From: an uncultured Fibrobacter sp.
Lineage (GTDB): Bacteria > Fibrobacterota > Fibrobacteria > Fibrobacterales > Fibrobacteraceae
Length of the DNA: 64,000 bases
Reading direction: 5' to 3'
NCBI GenBank assembly: GCA_934699585.1
Contig: CAKUWY010000012.1
Span: 1 to 64,000, forward strand
Shown here piece after piece: positions 16,505-26,400 of this stretch (positions within the stretch are counted from its first letter, which is position 1; the number at the start of each line of letters is the position of its first letter). Below the pieces are notes generated by a model. The model was not told the origin of the DNA and searched no databases. It saw nothing but the letters and a program-made list of their open reading frames with translations. Position numbers and translations under genes: made by a program.

Positions 16505-17446
16505 TTATGTCTCCGGCGATTCGATTTCCTTCTTGAGTTCGAGGACGGTCGATTGGGGAAGCCCTGTGTTGCGGGCCACTTTTTCAACAGAATCCCCGTC
16601 TAGAAGGAAGTTCTTTGCCACTTCCTTCGCCTTTTTCCGAGCCGCACCGTATTCCCAGTACGACTTGTCGATGTCTTTCATGATGTTGCTGAGCATATAT
16701 CCTGCACTAAAATTACACAATTTCACTTCGTTTTGCAATACCCTGAACACGGGATCGCCCGCAAATTCGCTGAAATCGGCCTCACGGTTGAGCGTGTCGA
16801 TGGCGCGGAGCCACTGGGCGATGCGGCTTCGGTCGCCGGCGAACTGTTCGGCGTGCTTCAGGAACTTGTTCACCTCGATAAGGGTCACCGTCTGCCGTTC
16901 GAAATACACTCGCTGTTCCTGGTTGCGCAACTGCACCGTGTGGAGGTAGTTCGGCGAGCCCTTGAAGGCATCGAAGAACTGGAAGCTTACCACGTGTAGG
17001 TTCTCGAGCGGAGTGAAGTCGCCCGGCTTTTCCATGCTGCCCGTAAGGCGCGCCACGTAGAGGACCAGGCGGTCGCTATACAGCGAATCGTTGTTCTCGT
17101 GCTGGACGTCGATGGAAATGCGGTCGCGGGGTACGCCGTTGCCGCGGTCGTTGGTCAGGAGCAGGTCGGGTTCGACACTACGGTACCCAAGCTCGCCGGG
17201 AATAAAGGGGTTCACGAGCTGCGGGTTTTCGATGCGGTCCGAACCGACAAGGTTCAGCGCCGCGTTGATGAGGTCGGTAGTGAGCATCAGGTTTTTCTCG
17301 CTGGCGAGAATCTTCTTGATGCACCCGTCGTTGTAGAAATAGACGTTCCGGTGCTCGTATTCCTTGACGATTGCATCGACGTCCTGGCCGTTGTCGTTTG
17401 CGGTTTTGAGTTTCTTGAGAAAGATTGCGAATTCTTCTCTTGTCAT
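16505..17446 (-). CDS. Rpn-family PD-(D/E)XK nuclease, divergent
   Basis: 313 residues from ATG 17446 (MTREEFAIFLKKL). It contains the family region LINAALNLVGSDRIENPQLVNPF, then Asp in VEPDLLLTND and the acidic-x-Gln of ISIDVQHENND, followed by DRLVLYVARLTGS. The last 50 residues form a helix-turn-helix-like tail (SVEKVARNTGLPQSTVLELK), common in this family. It differs in sequence from the Rpn at 15280, so the two are not a recent duplication. The conserved leader (17461-17524) is just upstream, and the longer upstream frame is discarded. Confidence 0.78.
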   Translation of the reverse strand: MTREEFAIFLKKLKTANDNGQDVDAIVKEYEHRNVYFYNDGCIKKILASEKNLMLTTDLINAALNLVGSDRIENPQLVNPFIPGELGYRSVEPDLLLTNDRGNGVPRDRISIDVQHENNDSLYSDRLVLYVARLTGSMEKPGDFTPLENLHVVSFQFFDAFKGSPNYLHTVQLRNQEQRVYFERQTVTLIEVNKFLKHAEQFAGDRSRIAQWLRAIDTLNREADFSEFAGDPVFRVLQNEVKLCNFSAGYMLSNIMKDIDKSYWEYGAARKKAKEVAKNFLLDGDSVEKVARNTGLPQSTVLELKKEIESPET

Positions 17447-17460
17447 TTTTATTCCGTTAA

Positions 17461-17524
17461 ATGCGGGAACGCGCCCGTATCGCAGACGGGGAAGGCACTC
17501 GTCTATGTATAAGACGCTTTTTTG
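17461..17524 (-). promoter_or_regulatory. Conserved rpn leader, copy 3
   Basis: Minus strand: caaaaaagcgtcttatacat, gacgagtgccttccccgtct, gcgatacgggcgcgttcccg. It matches copies 1 and 2 in sequence and in distance to the start codon although the proteins are distant relatives. Confidence 0.55.
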
Positions 17525-17570
17525 ATGGAAAACTAGCCTGGCAGCTTTAAATTGATGCATTTTACCTACA

Positions 17571-17593
17571 TTTAACGCAGTTTTTGCGTCAAA
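17571..17593. repeat. Recombination-site-like core, right side
   Basis: TTTAACGC-AGTTTTT-GCGTCAAA: inverted 8-base arms matching at 7 of 8 positions around the same AGTTTTT spacer, in the same orientation, as the sites at 11678-11696 and 11760-11778. The distance between spacers is 5,895 bp. Direct orientation would allow excision of the interval carrying the recombinase. Inferred from form only. Confidence 0.4.
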
Positions 17594-17675
17594 TTAACGC
17601 ATTCCACCCCCTCTACCCTCCAGAACCGCCGTTTTCACCCCGAAAAGGCGGTTTTGGCCGCCTTTGTAAAATATT

Positions 17676-17707
17676 TTGAACTATTTCCGAAAAAAAAAGC
17701 TATTTTA
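17676..17707 (+). promoter_or_regulatory. Candidate promoter of operon B
   Basis: TTGAAC (17676-17681) and TATTTT (17701-17706) with a rather long 19-base spacer. The AAGCTATTTTA block (17697-17707) is shared with operon A. A leader of about 75 bases with GC-rich inverted segments follows. Confidence 0.5.
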
Positions 17708-17784
17708 AATCAGACGGGATCTGGGGGTCCGGGTTTAGGGAGGTGTACCCGCCCCGGGGTCTTGTCGTAGGGTGATTTTTACTT

Positions 17785-18366
17785 ATGAACAGGATTTTGA
17801 ACATTTTGGCGAAATCCCGCCTTGTACGGGACATGCACAGCAAGGCCGGCGTCACGCTTACGGAGGTGGTGCTGGTTATCGCTGTTATGGGCATTCTTTC
17901 GGGCATGGGCGTCTCGGGATTCCAAAGTGCCGTCGCCAATGCCCGCACCAAGGACGCCACCTATAGCATGACCGCTTTCATGGAGTGGGCCGCCAACGAG
18001 TCGAAGCGTTTGAGTTCGGCTCTTTGCGTAAAGGTGGACCCGAACGACTCCCATCTACTGGTGGCATATGCCTCTTCTTGTAGTGCTACCGCAGGGGCGA
18101 CAAGGCTCGACACTCTCATACTGGAGGGACCCGTCACGATTGTAAGTGGAAATGTGTGCCATAGCGAAAATATCGGAAACGATAACTTCGCGGCCAACGG
18201 TGCCGATTTTTTCCCTAAGCAGGGCCTTTCCGCAGCACCTTCTCAAGGTTTTTTTGTCGTGAAATATGGCGGCAGAGAGCTTCGTGGAGCGGCATCCAAG
18301 GACGCCGGTCAAAACAGTTTTGCGCCGTTCATCAGTTTCGATGATTGCGCCTGGACAAAAATATAG
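17785..18366 (+). CDS. FimT/GspH-like minor pilin (operon B, first gene)
   Basis: 193 residues. The prepilin segment KAGVTLTEVVLVIAVMGILS has Gly-1 and Glu5; the leader of about 20 residues before it is longer than in copy A. SAVANARTKDATYSMTAFME and GLSAAPSQGFFVVKYGG closely match the A paralogue, while the middle differs. It is likely cleaved by prepilin peptidase and assembled in a pilus-tip priming complex. A start at 17833 (MHSKAGV) would give a six-residue leader and cannot be excluded. Confidence 0.78.
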   Translation: MNRILNILAKSRLVRDMHSKAGVTLTEVVLVIAVMGILSGMGVSGFQSAVANARTKDATYSMTAFMEWAANESKRLSSALCVKVDPNDSHLLVAYASSCSATAGATRLDTLILEGPVTIVSGNVCHSENIGNDNFAANGADFFPKQGLSAAPSQGFFVVKYGGRELRGAASKDAGQNSFAPFISFDDCAWTKI

Positions 18367-18376
18367 GGAGGTGGCC

Positions 18377-18955
18377 ATGCCCGTTGAAAGCTTTCCTGTA
18401 GTCAACCCTCGCCTTCGTCGCAAACGCGGTATCGGCATAATGGAAATCGTTGTTGCCTCTATGGTGCTGGGCATTTTGTATATGGCCGTGTCCAACCTGC
18501 AAAAAGGCAACCGCGAAGCCTTGTTGCGCATTCGCGGTCGTGACGGCGCTACCATGGTCGCACAAGACGTGATGGCCTCTCTTGATGCGGAAGGACTTGC
18601 AAGTCTCACTGACGAAAAACTGATTGACAACGGGGATGGAACCTTCAGTTTCGCCGAAGTAGATGATTTTGGGAACGCACATGCAGAAAGAATTACCGTC
18701 ACCAAGCAATGGGAAGCACAGCCAGGTCTAGTGCAAAACGCAATGAGTATCGACTACACCGTCGATGTGAAGTTTTCTGGCGACGACCTTTACAAGGCGA
18801 AGACTAGTTCGATGCTGTTAGGAGACTCTGCTTTATCCCATGTGTACGCCAAGCAGGTCGAGGTAATTGTTAGTTGGTGTTTCAAGTGCAAGAACGATGA
18901 CGATGGCAACCCTATACCCAATCAATCCATATCGGTCTCGGGGGTAATCAGATGA
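18377..18955 (+). CDS. PilV-like minor pilin (operon B)
   Basis: 192 residues from ATG 18377, preceded by AGGGAGGTGG that overlaps the upstream TAG. RGIGIMEIVVASMVLGILYM is the prepilin segment. SNLQKGNREALLRIRGRDGA is almost the same as in copy A. The C-terminal half is divergent until SHVYAKQVEVIVSW and the terminal SVSGVIR. The stop overlaps the next start (ATGA). Confidence 0.78.
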   Translation: MPVESFPVVNPRLRRKRGIGIMEIVVASMVLGILYMAVSNLQKGNREALLRIRGRDGATMVAQDVMASLDAEGLASLTDEKLIDNGDGTFSFAEVDDFGNAHAERITVTKQWEAQPGLVQNAMSIDYTVDVKFSGDDLYKAKTSSMLLGDSALSHVYAKQVEVIVSWCFKCKNDDDGNPIPNQSISVSGVIR

Positions 18956-20472
18956 CAAGCCGGCAAAAAGCAGGGTTCACCCTCATTGAACTATTGGTCT
19001 ATATGGGCCTTTTAGCCTCTATCGTCATTATCGCAGGCCACGCTTTTTCCGACTCAACCAAATTCAGAGTGCGTACGCAAAACATACTCAAGGCTAGCCA
19101 GGAATCGGAAAACGTGGGAATGCTGTTGAAATCGGATATTTCGCAGATGGGTTCAAAAAACTCAAAAGAAGCCGGTGATGCAATTACACCCAATGGCGAA
19201 AAAAGGGGTGATAAGTTCGGAATGGTTCGCACGGCGGTATATATGGACCCCAACAACGCTGATTTGAGCAAAAGGGATTATTCGTCGTTTGAAGTATGTA
19301 CTCTAGGGGAAACAAATTGTGACGCCTTTGTCGCTGACCCTGACGACGCCCAATATGCTGTCCAACATGCAGACGACGATGCAGCAGTAGAAGAATTACC
19401 TAAGGCTGGCGATTATAGTTCCCTGTTTTTCCGATATGTTCGCTATGACGACCAGGGACACTACAAGGCCGTGGAAGAGGCTCACTGGTATGTGGAAGCC
19501 GGCGTGCTGAAGCGTACATGCCGCACGATTGCGGGAGACAACTCCGTATGTGGAGACTCCAGCCAAACAAGGGACGTTGCCAAGGCCCATGCGGTGGAAA
19601 TCGCGACAAAAGTGAAGCGGTTCCAAGTAACCCCTGTCACGCCCGGAGACTATGAGCAGCTGTTCCCCTCTGCTGGTGGCGAAACTTTCAGCCTTATTCC
19701 CCGAAAAGGAGCTGGCTATGAAAATGTGAATGTGTCAAACGAACTGGGCGAAGTCGGCGCTAGCGGCACGGGCCAAAAAATAGGCGGCTCCAGTGGTCCG
19801 TTCTTTTCGAACTGGACTAATGATCCAGGACCAGCCAACGACCACCTGCTCCCTGAAGCGAACCGCAAGGTAAATCAGCTTATTGCTGCCAACCCCGTCA
19901 ACAACCCGGTTGCGTCGTGGAGTACTTATTGCGAAAACCAGGGAGGGAAATTCCAGCTGGTTCCTGATGTGGAATATGAAATTTCCTTTGAAATGGCTCT
20001 ACCTCCGAGTACGTCCGACAAGAGCCTCCTGTTCATTCCAGGAAGGGACCACATGTCCGTAGGTTTTCGAAGGTTTGCTACGGGAAATCCTCCCCAAATA
20101 GATGGAAAAGCGTTAATCGAAGATTTTATGTTTTTCCCTCCGCTAGACGCCAAGTATGGCGATGGGAAAAGGACCATGCGGTTTACTGTTCCAGAAACCA
20201 TCGACGGTGTGTGTATCGCCTTCACCTTTGCCTTTTATTCGCCGCTGGCGTCGCAGGGGGCCATTACCATCAACAACCTGCGCCTTCGTAAGTTGCCGTA
20301 CATACCCGACAACAATTTGGCGGTGGGTGCAGTCCCCGTTGAGGACAAAGAAAACGTCAGGCTAATGAGGGTTTTGCTAGAAGTCGCCCGTGGTGGAAAG
20401 AATGGTAAAAAGGGAGAAACGAACACTGTAATTCTGGTGATTCCCACCCCCAGCAATGGTCGCAGCGACTAG
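18952..20472 (+). CDS. PilW-like minor pilin (operon B)
   Basis: 506 residues. KAGFTLIELLVYMGLLASIV is a class III signal segment with Glu5. It overlaps the PilV-like stop by four bases, and its own stop codon overlaps the AGGAGG of the giant gene. Conserved with copy A: STKFRVRTQN, SQMGSKNS, VRYDDQGHYKAVEEAHWYVE and the last 120 residues. It has an internal stretch (about 105-140) not present in copy A. Role as for the A copy. Confidence 0.8.
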   Translation: MTSRQKAGFTLIELLVYMGLLASIVIIAGHAFSDSTKFRVRTQNILKASQESENVGMLLKSDISQMGSKNSKEAGDAITPNGEKRGDKFGMVRTAVYMDPNNADLSKRDYSSFEVCTLGETNCDAFVADPDDAQYAVQHADDDAAVEELPKAGDYSSLFFRYVRYDDQGHYKAVEEAHWYVEAGVLKRTCRTIAGDNSVCGDSSQTRDVAKAHAVEIATKVKRFQVTPVTPGDYEQLFPSAGGETFSLIPRKGAGYENVNVSNELGEVGASGTGQKIGGSSGPFFSNWTNDPGPANDHLLPEANRKVNQLIAANPVNNPVASWSTYCENQGGKFQLVPDVEYEISFEMALPPSTSDKSLLFIPGRDHMSVGFRRFATGNPPQIDGKALIEDFMFFPPLDAKYGDGKRTMRFTVPETIDGVCIAFTFAFYSPLASQGAITINNLRLRKLPYIPDNNLAVGAVPVEDKENVRLMRVLLEVARGGKNGKKGETNTVILVIPTPSNGRSD

Positions 20473-20481
20473 GAGGGATTT

Positions 20482-23400
20482 ATGAAGTGTGCAATGAGGA
20501 ATGAGAAATGTGCAATGAGGAAATCCGGTGTGTCCCTCATTACCGTGATGCTGTTCATGCTGGTGGCCACCATTGCGGCCACAGCCACATACAAGTGGAT
20601 TACCAGTGAAGGTCGCTCCAGCGCGAGCCGTATGTTGCAGCGGGAAGCGTACCAGAGTTCCATTGCAGGCATTGAAAACGCCCGGGCCTGGATGACGTTC
20701 CACGCCAACGACGTGGGAGCCCTTATCCGTCAATACCTGAACAACAACCCGCGTATTCCCATAAGCCTAGACGGAAGACTCCGCGCTCTCCAGCGCCAGG
20801 GGCAGGATTACCATGTATGGCTCACTGGCGTGAACACCGAAAATTCTACATACAAACTAAAAATTTTGTCCAGCGGCGAAGCCCGTAACGGTTCCCGCCA
20901 CAACGAGACTGCTATTTTCGATGTTGACGGATTGTATCGGGTCACGGTACCCCAGATGCAGTTCCACCATACCATCGATTTTGACTTTGCCTATTACGGC
21001 GGTTCCTATACTTCTGCAGGAACCGTGACAATGACTTCGGGCGTGGTGAACGGAAACTGGTCCGGAAACCCGCCCGTCGTAGAAAAAAATTGGATTGTGA
21101 CGGGAAATGCATCGCTATCCGGGAATGACCTGACCGTAGGACAAACTGCCTGCATTGGTGGAAACGCCTCCATTGAGAACAATGGTATCACCACAACCGA
21201 CCTCTATGTAGGCGGAGATTTTGACGGGCTGATTAAACGAGCCAGTGGCAGCGTCTATTTCAACGGTGACGGAAAACACACCGGTACGGGTTCCATGATT
21301 ATCGACGGGAACATGACCGTGAATGGATTTTACCAGACTGCCCAAAACGCCAGCAACCGTGCGACAAGAATTGGCGGGAACCTGTGCGTCTCCGATTCCG
21401 GTGCAGTCGTTTCCAAGGGAACTTCGGACATATTCCTGGTGAACGGGAACGTATGGATGCCTGGTCCCCATAACCTGTGGTATGGCTCCGTGGAAGGGTA
21501 TGGTTGCGTGTGTAACATTTACAGCCCTGCATGGGCCAGCGATCCGAGCCATCTCGTTTCGTCTGGAACGCCGTGTACAAAATCCGGTGCTGATTGGGGC
21601 GAAGGGAGAAATTACGTCCAGACTAGTTGCGCAGGCAAGCGCCTGACGGCCACCGGCGACAACCAAGGCTCTTACGACAAGATCATTCTTGGCGATTCCA
21701 CCTCCGACGTGCTGTTCATCTCCAGCGCCATATCCCAGGCGACATACACCAGTACGTTAAGAAACGGGAAAAATTTCACGGAGAACGCATCTTACAAAAA
21801 GTATTGCCCCGATGGTAAAAAAATCTCCTCCGCGGACGAATGGAGCATCCTGATAGGTTCCGGTGGTTCAGGCTATATGGAAAATTTCCCAATGCCATCT
21901 TCACAGAAAAACATTTGCGGTACCTGGGACAGCCCCCATTGGGAAAACTGGAGTCCTTCTGCTTACTATGCACTGTATTCCCGCGGTTGGGAAAACTGGA
22001 ACGGAAGCCAGTACAAGCCTTATACGGCAATAACGGAAGCCGAAAGGAAATATGGCTTATATTACACCGGTGGTGCAACAGATGTGAATTTTGGCATCTA
22101 CAACTTGCCCGATTGGTATGTCTTGCAGAACTGGGTGAATGACCAGCAGAGGCAGATTCGTTTGCTTTATGAACGTGGAGATAATGGACGTTATGGGTAC
22201 AATATTTTCAAGCCGGATCCGGCCAGCGACCAGATGGGAGGAAAGTTTACATCGCCCGTTAGTGTCGGTGCCTACTACGTGGGCGGCAATGTTTTTTACG
22301 ACGTGAGAGACGGATCCTATAACGGCTTCAACTACGACATGGATGCCAACGTCATAACAGGCTCTCCTTATTGCAAAAAGAGTAGCGACCAGTACCGCCC
22401 CACTTGCGGAGTGACCCCTTGGTTCAAGGCCAACGGAACCGTATCGACATCCTTGCCCGACGAAAGGGAGTTCACCTGTGCCGAAGGCGTAATGACCGAC
22501 TGTTATGGCATATGGGAACCCAGCGACCATGGTTGCGACGGATCCAAGTTCCTGGTTGACGACCCGGTGTGCACGCCCTTTGACGACTATGCAGGCTATG
22601 CCACCAAGGGGTGCGCCGCCAGTATCACCAGTTGGGGTCAAAGCGGCTTTGAAACAGCTCTCAACAGTTGTTATAGCCAGACTGTCGCAGATGATGCTCT
22701 CCGGGAAACGAACCTTTACAACGGCTACCTTGTGGTTCGCATAAGCAACTCGAACAGCAATTATAATCCTGACGCGAACAACCCCCTGGACGGGAATTTC
22801 ATCATCATCGTGGATAACAAGCTCGGGCCAGGTCAGAACGGTCTGCCCAAGACGACCGCCAACTCAAGAGTATTCTTGTACCTCAACAACGGAGCCAACT
22901 ACCTCCAAGGAAACCTAGACCACTATTTCATCTATATCAACAACAGTGCTCAACGCATAGAATCCGCGAACTTGCACTTGACAGGAACGCTCTATTCCCG
23001 TGCGGCATCCTGTGCGACGGTTCGGTTCCAGAGTTCAACATTGACTTTTGACAAGCCCCTTGTCGATGACCTGACTACTGCTGGCGTTATCAACAATTGT
23101 ACCGACCCGAACAATGGTGGTGGTGCCGGAAATGGTGCCGAAGGCAACGAAGGTAATATGGAGTTTGAAATTGTGGAAGGCGGTCCTGATTCCTACTACA
23201 TCTCCATGGCGCCTCAATTAGCAGTACGCTTGGTGTCGCAGTCCGAAAGTAGCGAAAAACTGCCTACGGGTGACAACGCCGCAGAGACCTTGGACCAGTC
23301 TTTTATCGTGCTGCCTAGGGTAATTTACCTGCCCAGGGATGCATACGGCAAACTCTCCGACTACTACAACATCGTGCCTTTGAACGGAACGAACTTGGAA

Positions 23401-26400
23401 AATGTTCATGTAGAAGTCAAATGCGATAATGGTCTTCCGACTGCAACGGATTTGTATGACGGCACGCTTTTAGACAGAAAGGTTTACACATGCAAGGCGG
23501 AGGCTACAGGATTCCAGACCATTCCATTCTGGGTTGCCGTCGGCGGGGAATTGAGAGGATCGCCCCAGGTATCGTTTGTTGAAAGCACCCAGGAAATGTC
23601 ACCTACAGGTACTGCCCATGTACACGTAAATCTACCGGCTCGAGGCAGTGCCATGACGCTTCTCGTCGGCTGTCCCGCAAGTATGCCATCCGGCTGGAAT
23701 TACGAACTGAGAAGCGGAGGAAACATCGTCAACGGTACCTGCGTATTCGAATTCCAGCCGGGACCGGCGACCCAGTCGGAACTGTTCGAAATTACGACCA
23801 GTAATGCTAGCAACGGAACCGTGATATTCCAGCTGCTTCCTGGCGAAGGCTACTCGATTTCTGCACCCTTCATCTCTGAACTCCATGTGTCTAACTTGGC
23901 AACCATCGTAAGAGAAAACCCTACGCTAGAAGAAATTGACGCCTACTGCGAAATCTATCCTGAAAACTGCCCGGAGGCAGGTCACCGCGAGGCTCTCGAA
24001 TGGCCGGATTGCCCCTTAGATACGACTTGGGTGGAGGCCATGCCAAATGCTGCAGTGGTGGACACAAATAATTCCTGGACTGTTCCTGCCGGCGGCGTCG
24101 GAACAATCAGTTTGGAGGGAAAGGATGTCGAGGGCTGCGTGGTCGTTGTCCCTATGGACAACAATACCCTCAGTCGCGACACCGTCAAAGCAGACAGTTC
24201 CTACAAGCTCAGGGCCATTGCAAAAGCAAAGAAGAGTTCCATCAAGGTGGGCTTCAAGGGCGACGTGGGTTCAGGAAAGAATCCCCGTATAATAATCGAC
24301 ATCAACACCCGTGACACTACCTGTTATTACGATGATGTCAAGGACAGCGTGCCCAAGGCATGCACCATGGACCTGTACAATGGCGAAACGGTAAAGGTTA
24401 CCATTGCAAAGAACGATGGCCAAAACGCCAACTTCAACTACTGGAAATGCGAAAACAACGGAGGCAATACCTGCCCCACTACCGATCCTATCACCAGTGC
24501 CGACTATACGAGTTTCACTATAAAAGACAACAAGGCCATCATCTATGCCCACTTCGGCGAAGTGGACGAGCACTGTTTCTTTGACGAATTCAAGCAGGGT
24601 GGAGTTGAGTGCCGTAGCGGAAATACAGAATACTGTATCGACAACTGCGGAAACTCCCCGGACGATGTTTGTGTGGGTGCGGTTGATGCGAACGGGACCT
24701 ATACAAAGTCCAAGTGGCACCTGGTAGAGGGTTCCATGAACAGCATCGAGGACAGCTACGAGTGCATCTCCATAGACAATGCCGCCTCCAGGGGTAGCAA
24801 CCGTTCCAATCGCGAGGCGGTCAAGGTCATGAGCACCACGCAATCGGGCCTCCGCGGCACCCTCAAGGCCCTGGTGCAGTTACCCAAGGCCACGTCGAGC
24901 TATGGAAAGACCTCTGCCAATATTGCAAATTCCGGATTCTTGCTCCGCTCCAATGCAGAAGGCACCGATTTCTTGATGCTCAGCGTGTTCGTGAATACTT
25001 CGGGCAAGTTGGAAGCGACACTTTGCCCCAACGCCGGAACCGAGAACTGCATTGATTCCATTCCCAAGAAAGACGGTAGCGCGTTGTCCGTGAGCCCCTC
25101 CTCTATGGTGATGGTGGAGGCCTTGCTTTCGGATTCCAACACGCTGGAATTGACGGTGTTCTCAGGGAACTACTACGGTACACCGGACACCTATACCAGT
25201 TCGTTTAAGTTGAACGACTTGCCCAACAGCAATACCTCCCGTGACCACGAGTACGTGGGATTCAGCATGGCCGACCCGAACTTCAAGATATACGGCATTG
25301 GCTGGAGCAGCATCGACTACGGGGCGGACAAATGCTGGGACACCTACCCGACGGTCAAGTGTTCCTTCTCCGCCAAGGCGACCAATGGCGTTATTCCTAC
25401 GGAAACCACCGTGGAACCCTGGCTTGGGCACTCCGGGTGGTTTGACAGCAAGAGTTGTACTCCCGCATATTACTACGAAAACGGTACGGACGCCTGTAGC
25501 GGGCAGAACGGGGCCGAAACGTCTTGCCCGAACACGGGGTACTACTTCAGTCAGGAAGGAGCCGGTCAGCACGGCTTCCGTGACAACGGGGTGGATGTCA
25601 AGGCCGCCAAGGCCTGGCTGAACTGCGTGAGTCCGGACGATCAGGTGGTGGCATGGGCTGCGGGAACAAACCGAGCCCACTGCGGCATGTTCTGGACAGG
25701 CTCGTTCTCGGAATGCGTGAACCACGCTGACATCGGAACGCTTTCTTCCATCAGCTCCGGAGGAACAGAAAGCACCATTACCCTGACAGGTACCGTAAAC
25801 CTTCGCGCCTCAAAACTGAACATCGTTTTGGAAAACCCGAACAACAGCGAAATGGAAGTATGGCTCCTGAGCGAAAACAGCACTTGGGGTGCCGATGACT
25901 ATGCCAGCCGCTCGGTGCGGTTTACGGGGACGAGTGCTTCCTTCGACGTGATTGAAAACTTCGCAGATGGTGCCCAAGGGTTTGACCCGGAACACGTGAA
26001 GCAGGTAGTGATCAAGAACCACGGCGAAAATACCGTATCCAACGTTTCGGTTTCTTCGACCTGCAAAAATGCCGTAGGTATTTCTGAATGCGAAGTGGCG
26101 TATAACGATCAAACCCGCAAATGGGAAATTTCTGCGGATGTGAGCAACAAGGAAAAGGTAGCGTCTTACAGTGTGACAGGCCAGGTGAATTCCGCCGATG
26201 TGGTAACCTCTACGTCTGACCCCGTGGAATGGAACAGCGGAGCCAACGGCGACCGAGCCACCTGGAAGATTGACCACAATCCCTACGAATCCTACCAGGG
26301 CAGCACCTTCAATTTCTTCACCGCTGTCACAAATGCGAGCGGAGAAACCTTTTCAACGAGTTGTACGCCTGCCGTGACCATCGGAAGCATTACCTGCAGC

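Noticed and set aside
15280..16587. A longer start for the rpn gene at 16587
   Set aside because: The extra 171 codons translate dispersed repeats and the conserved leader; the family domain begins right after ATG 16074.
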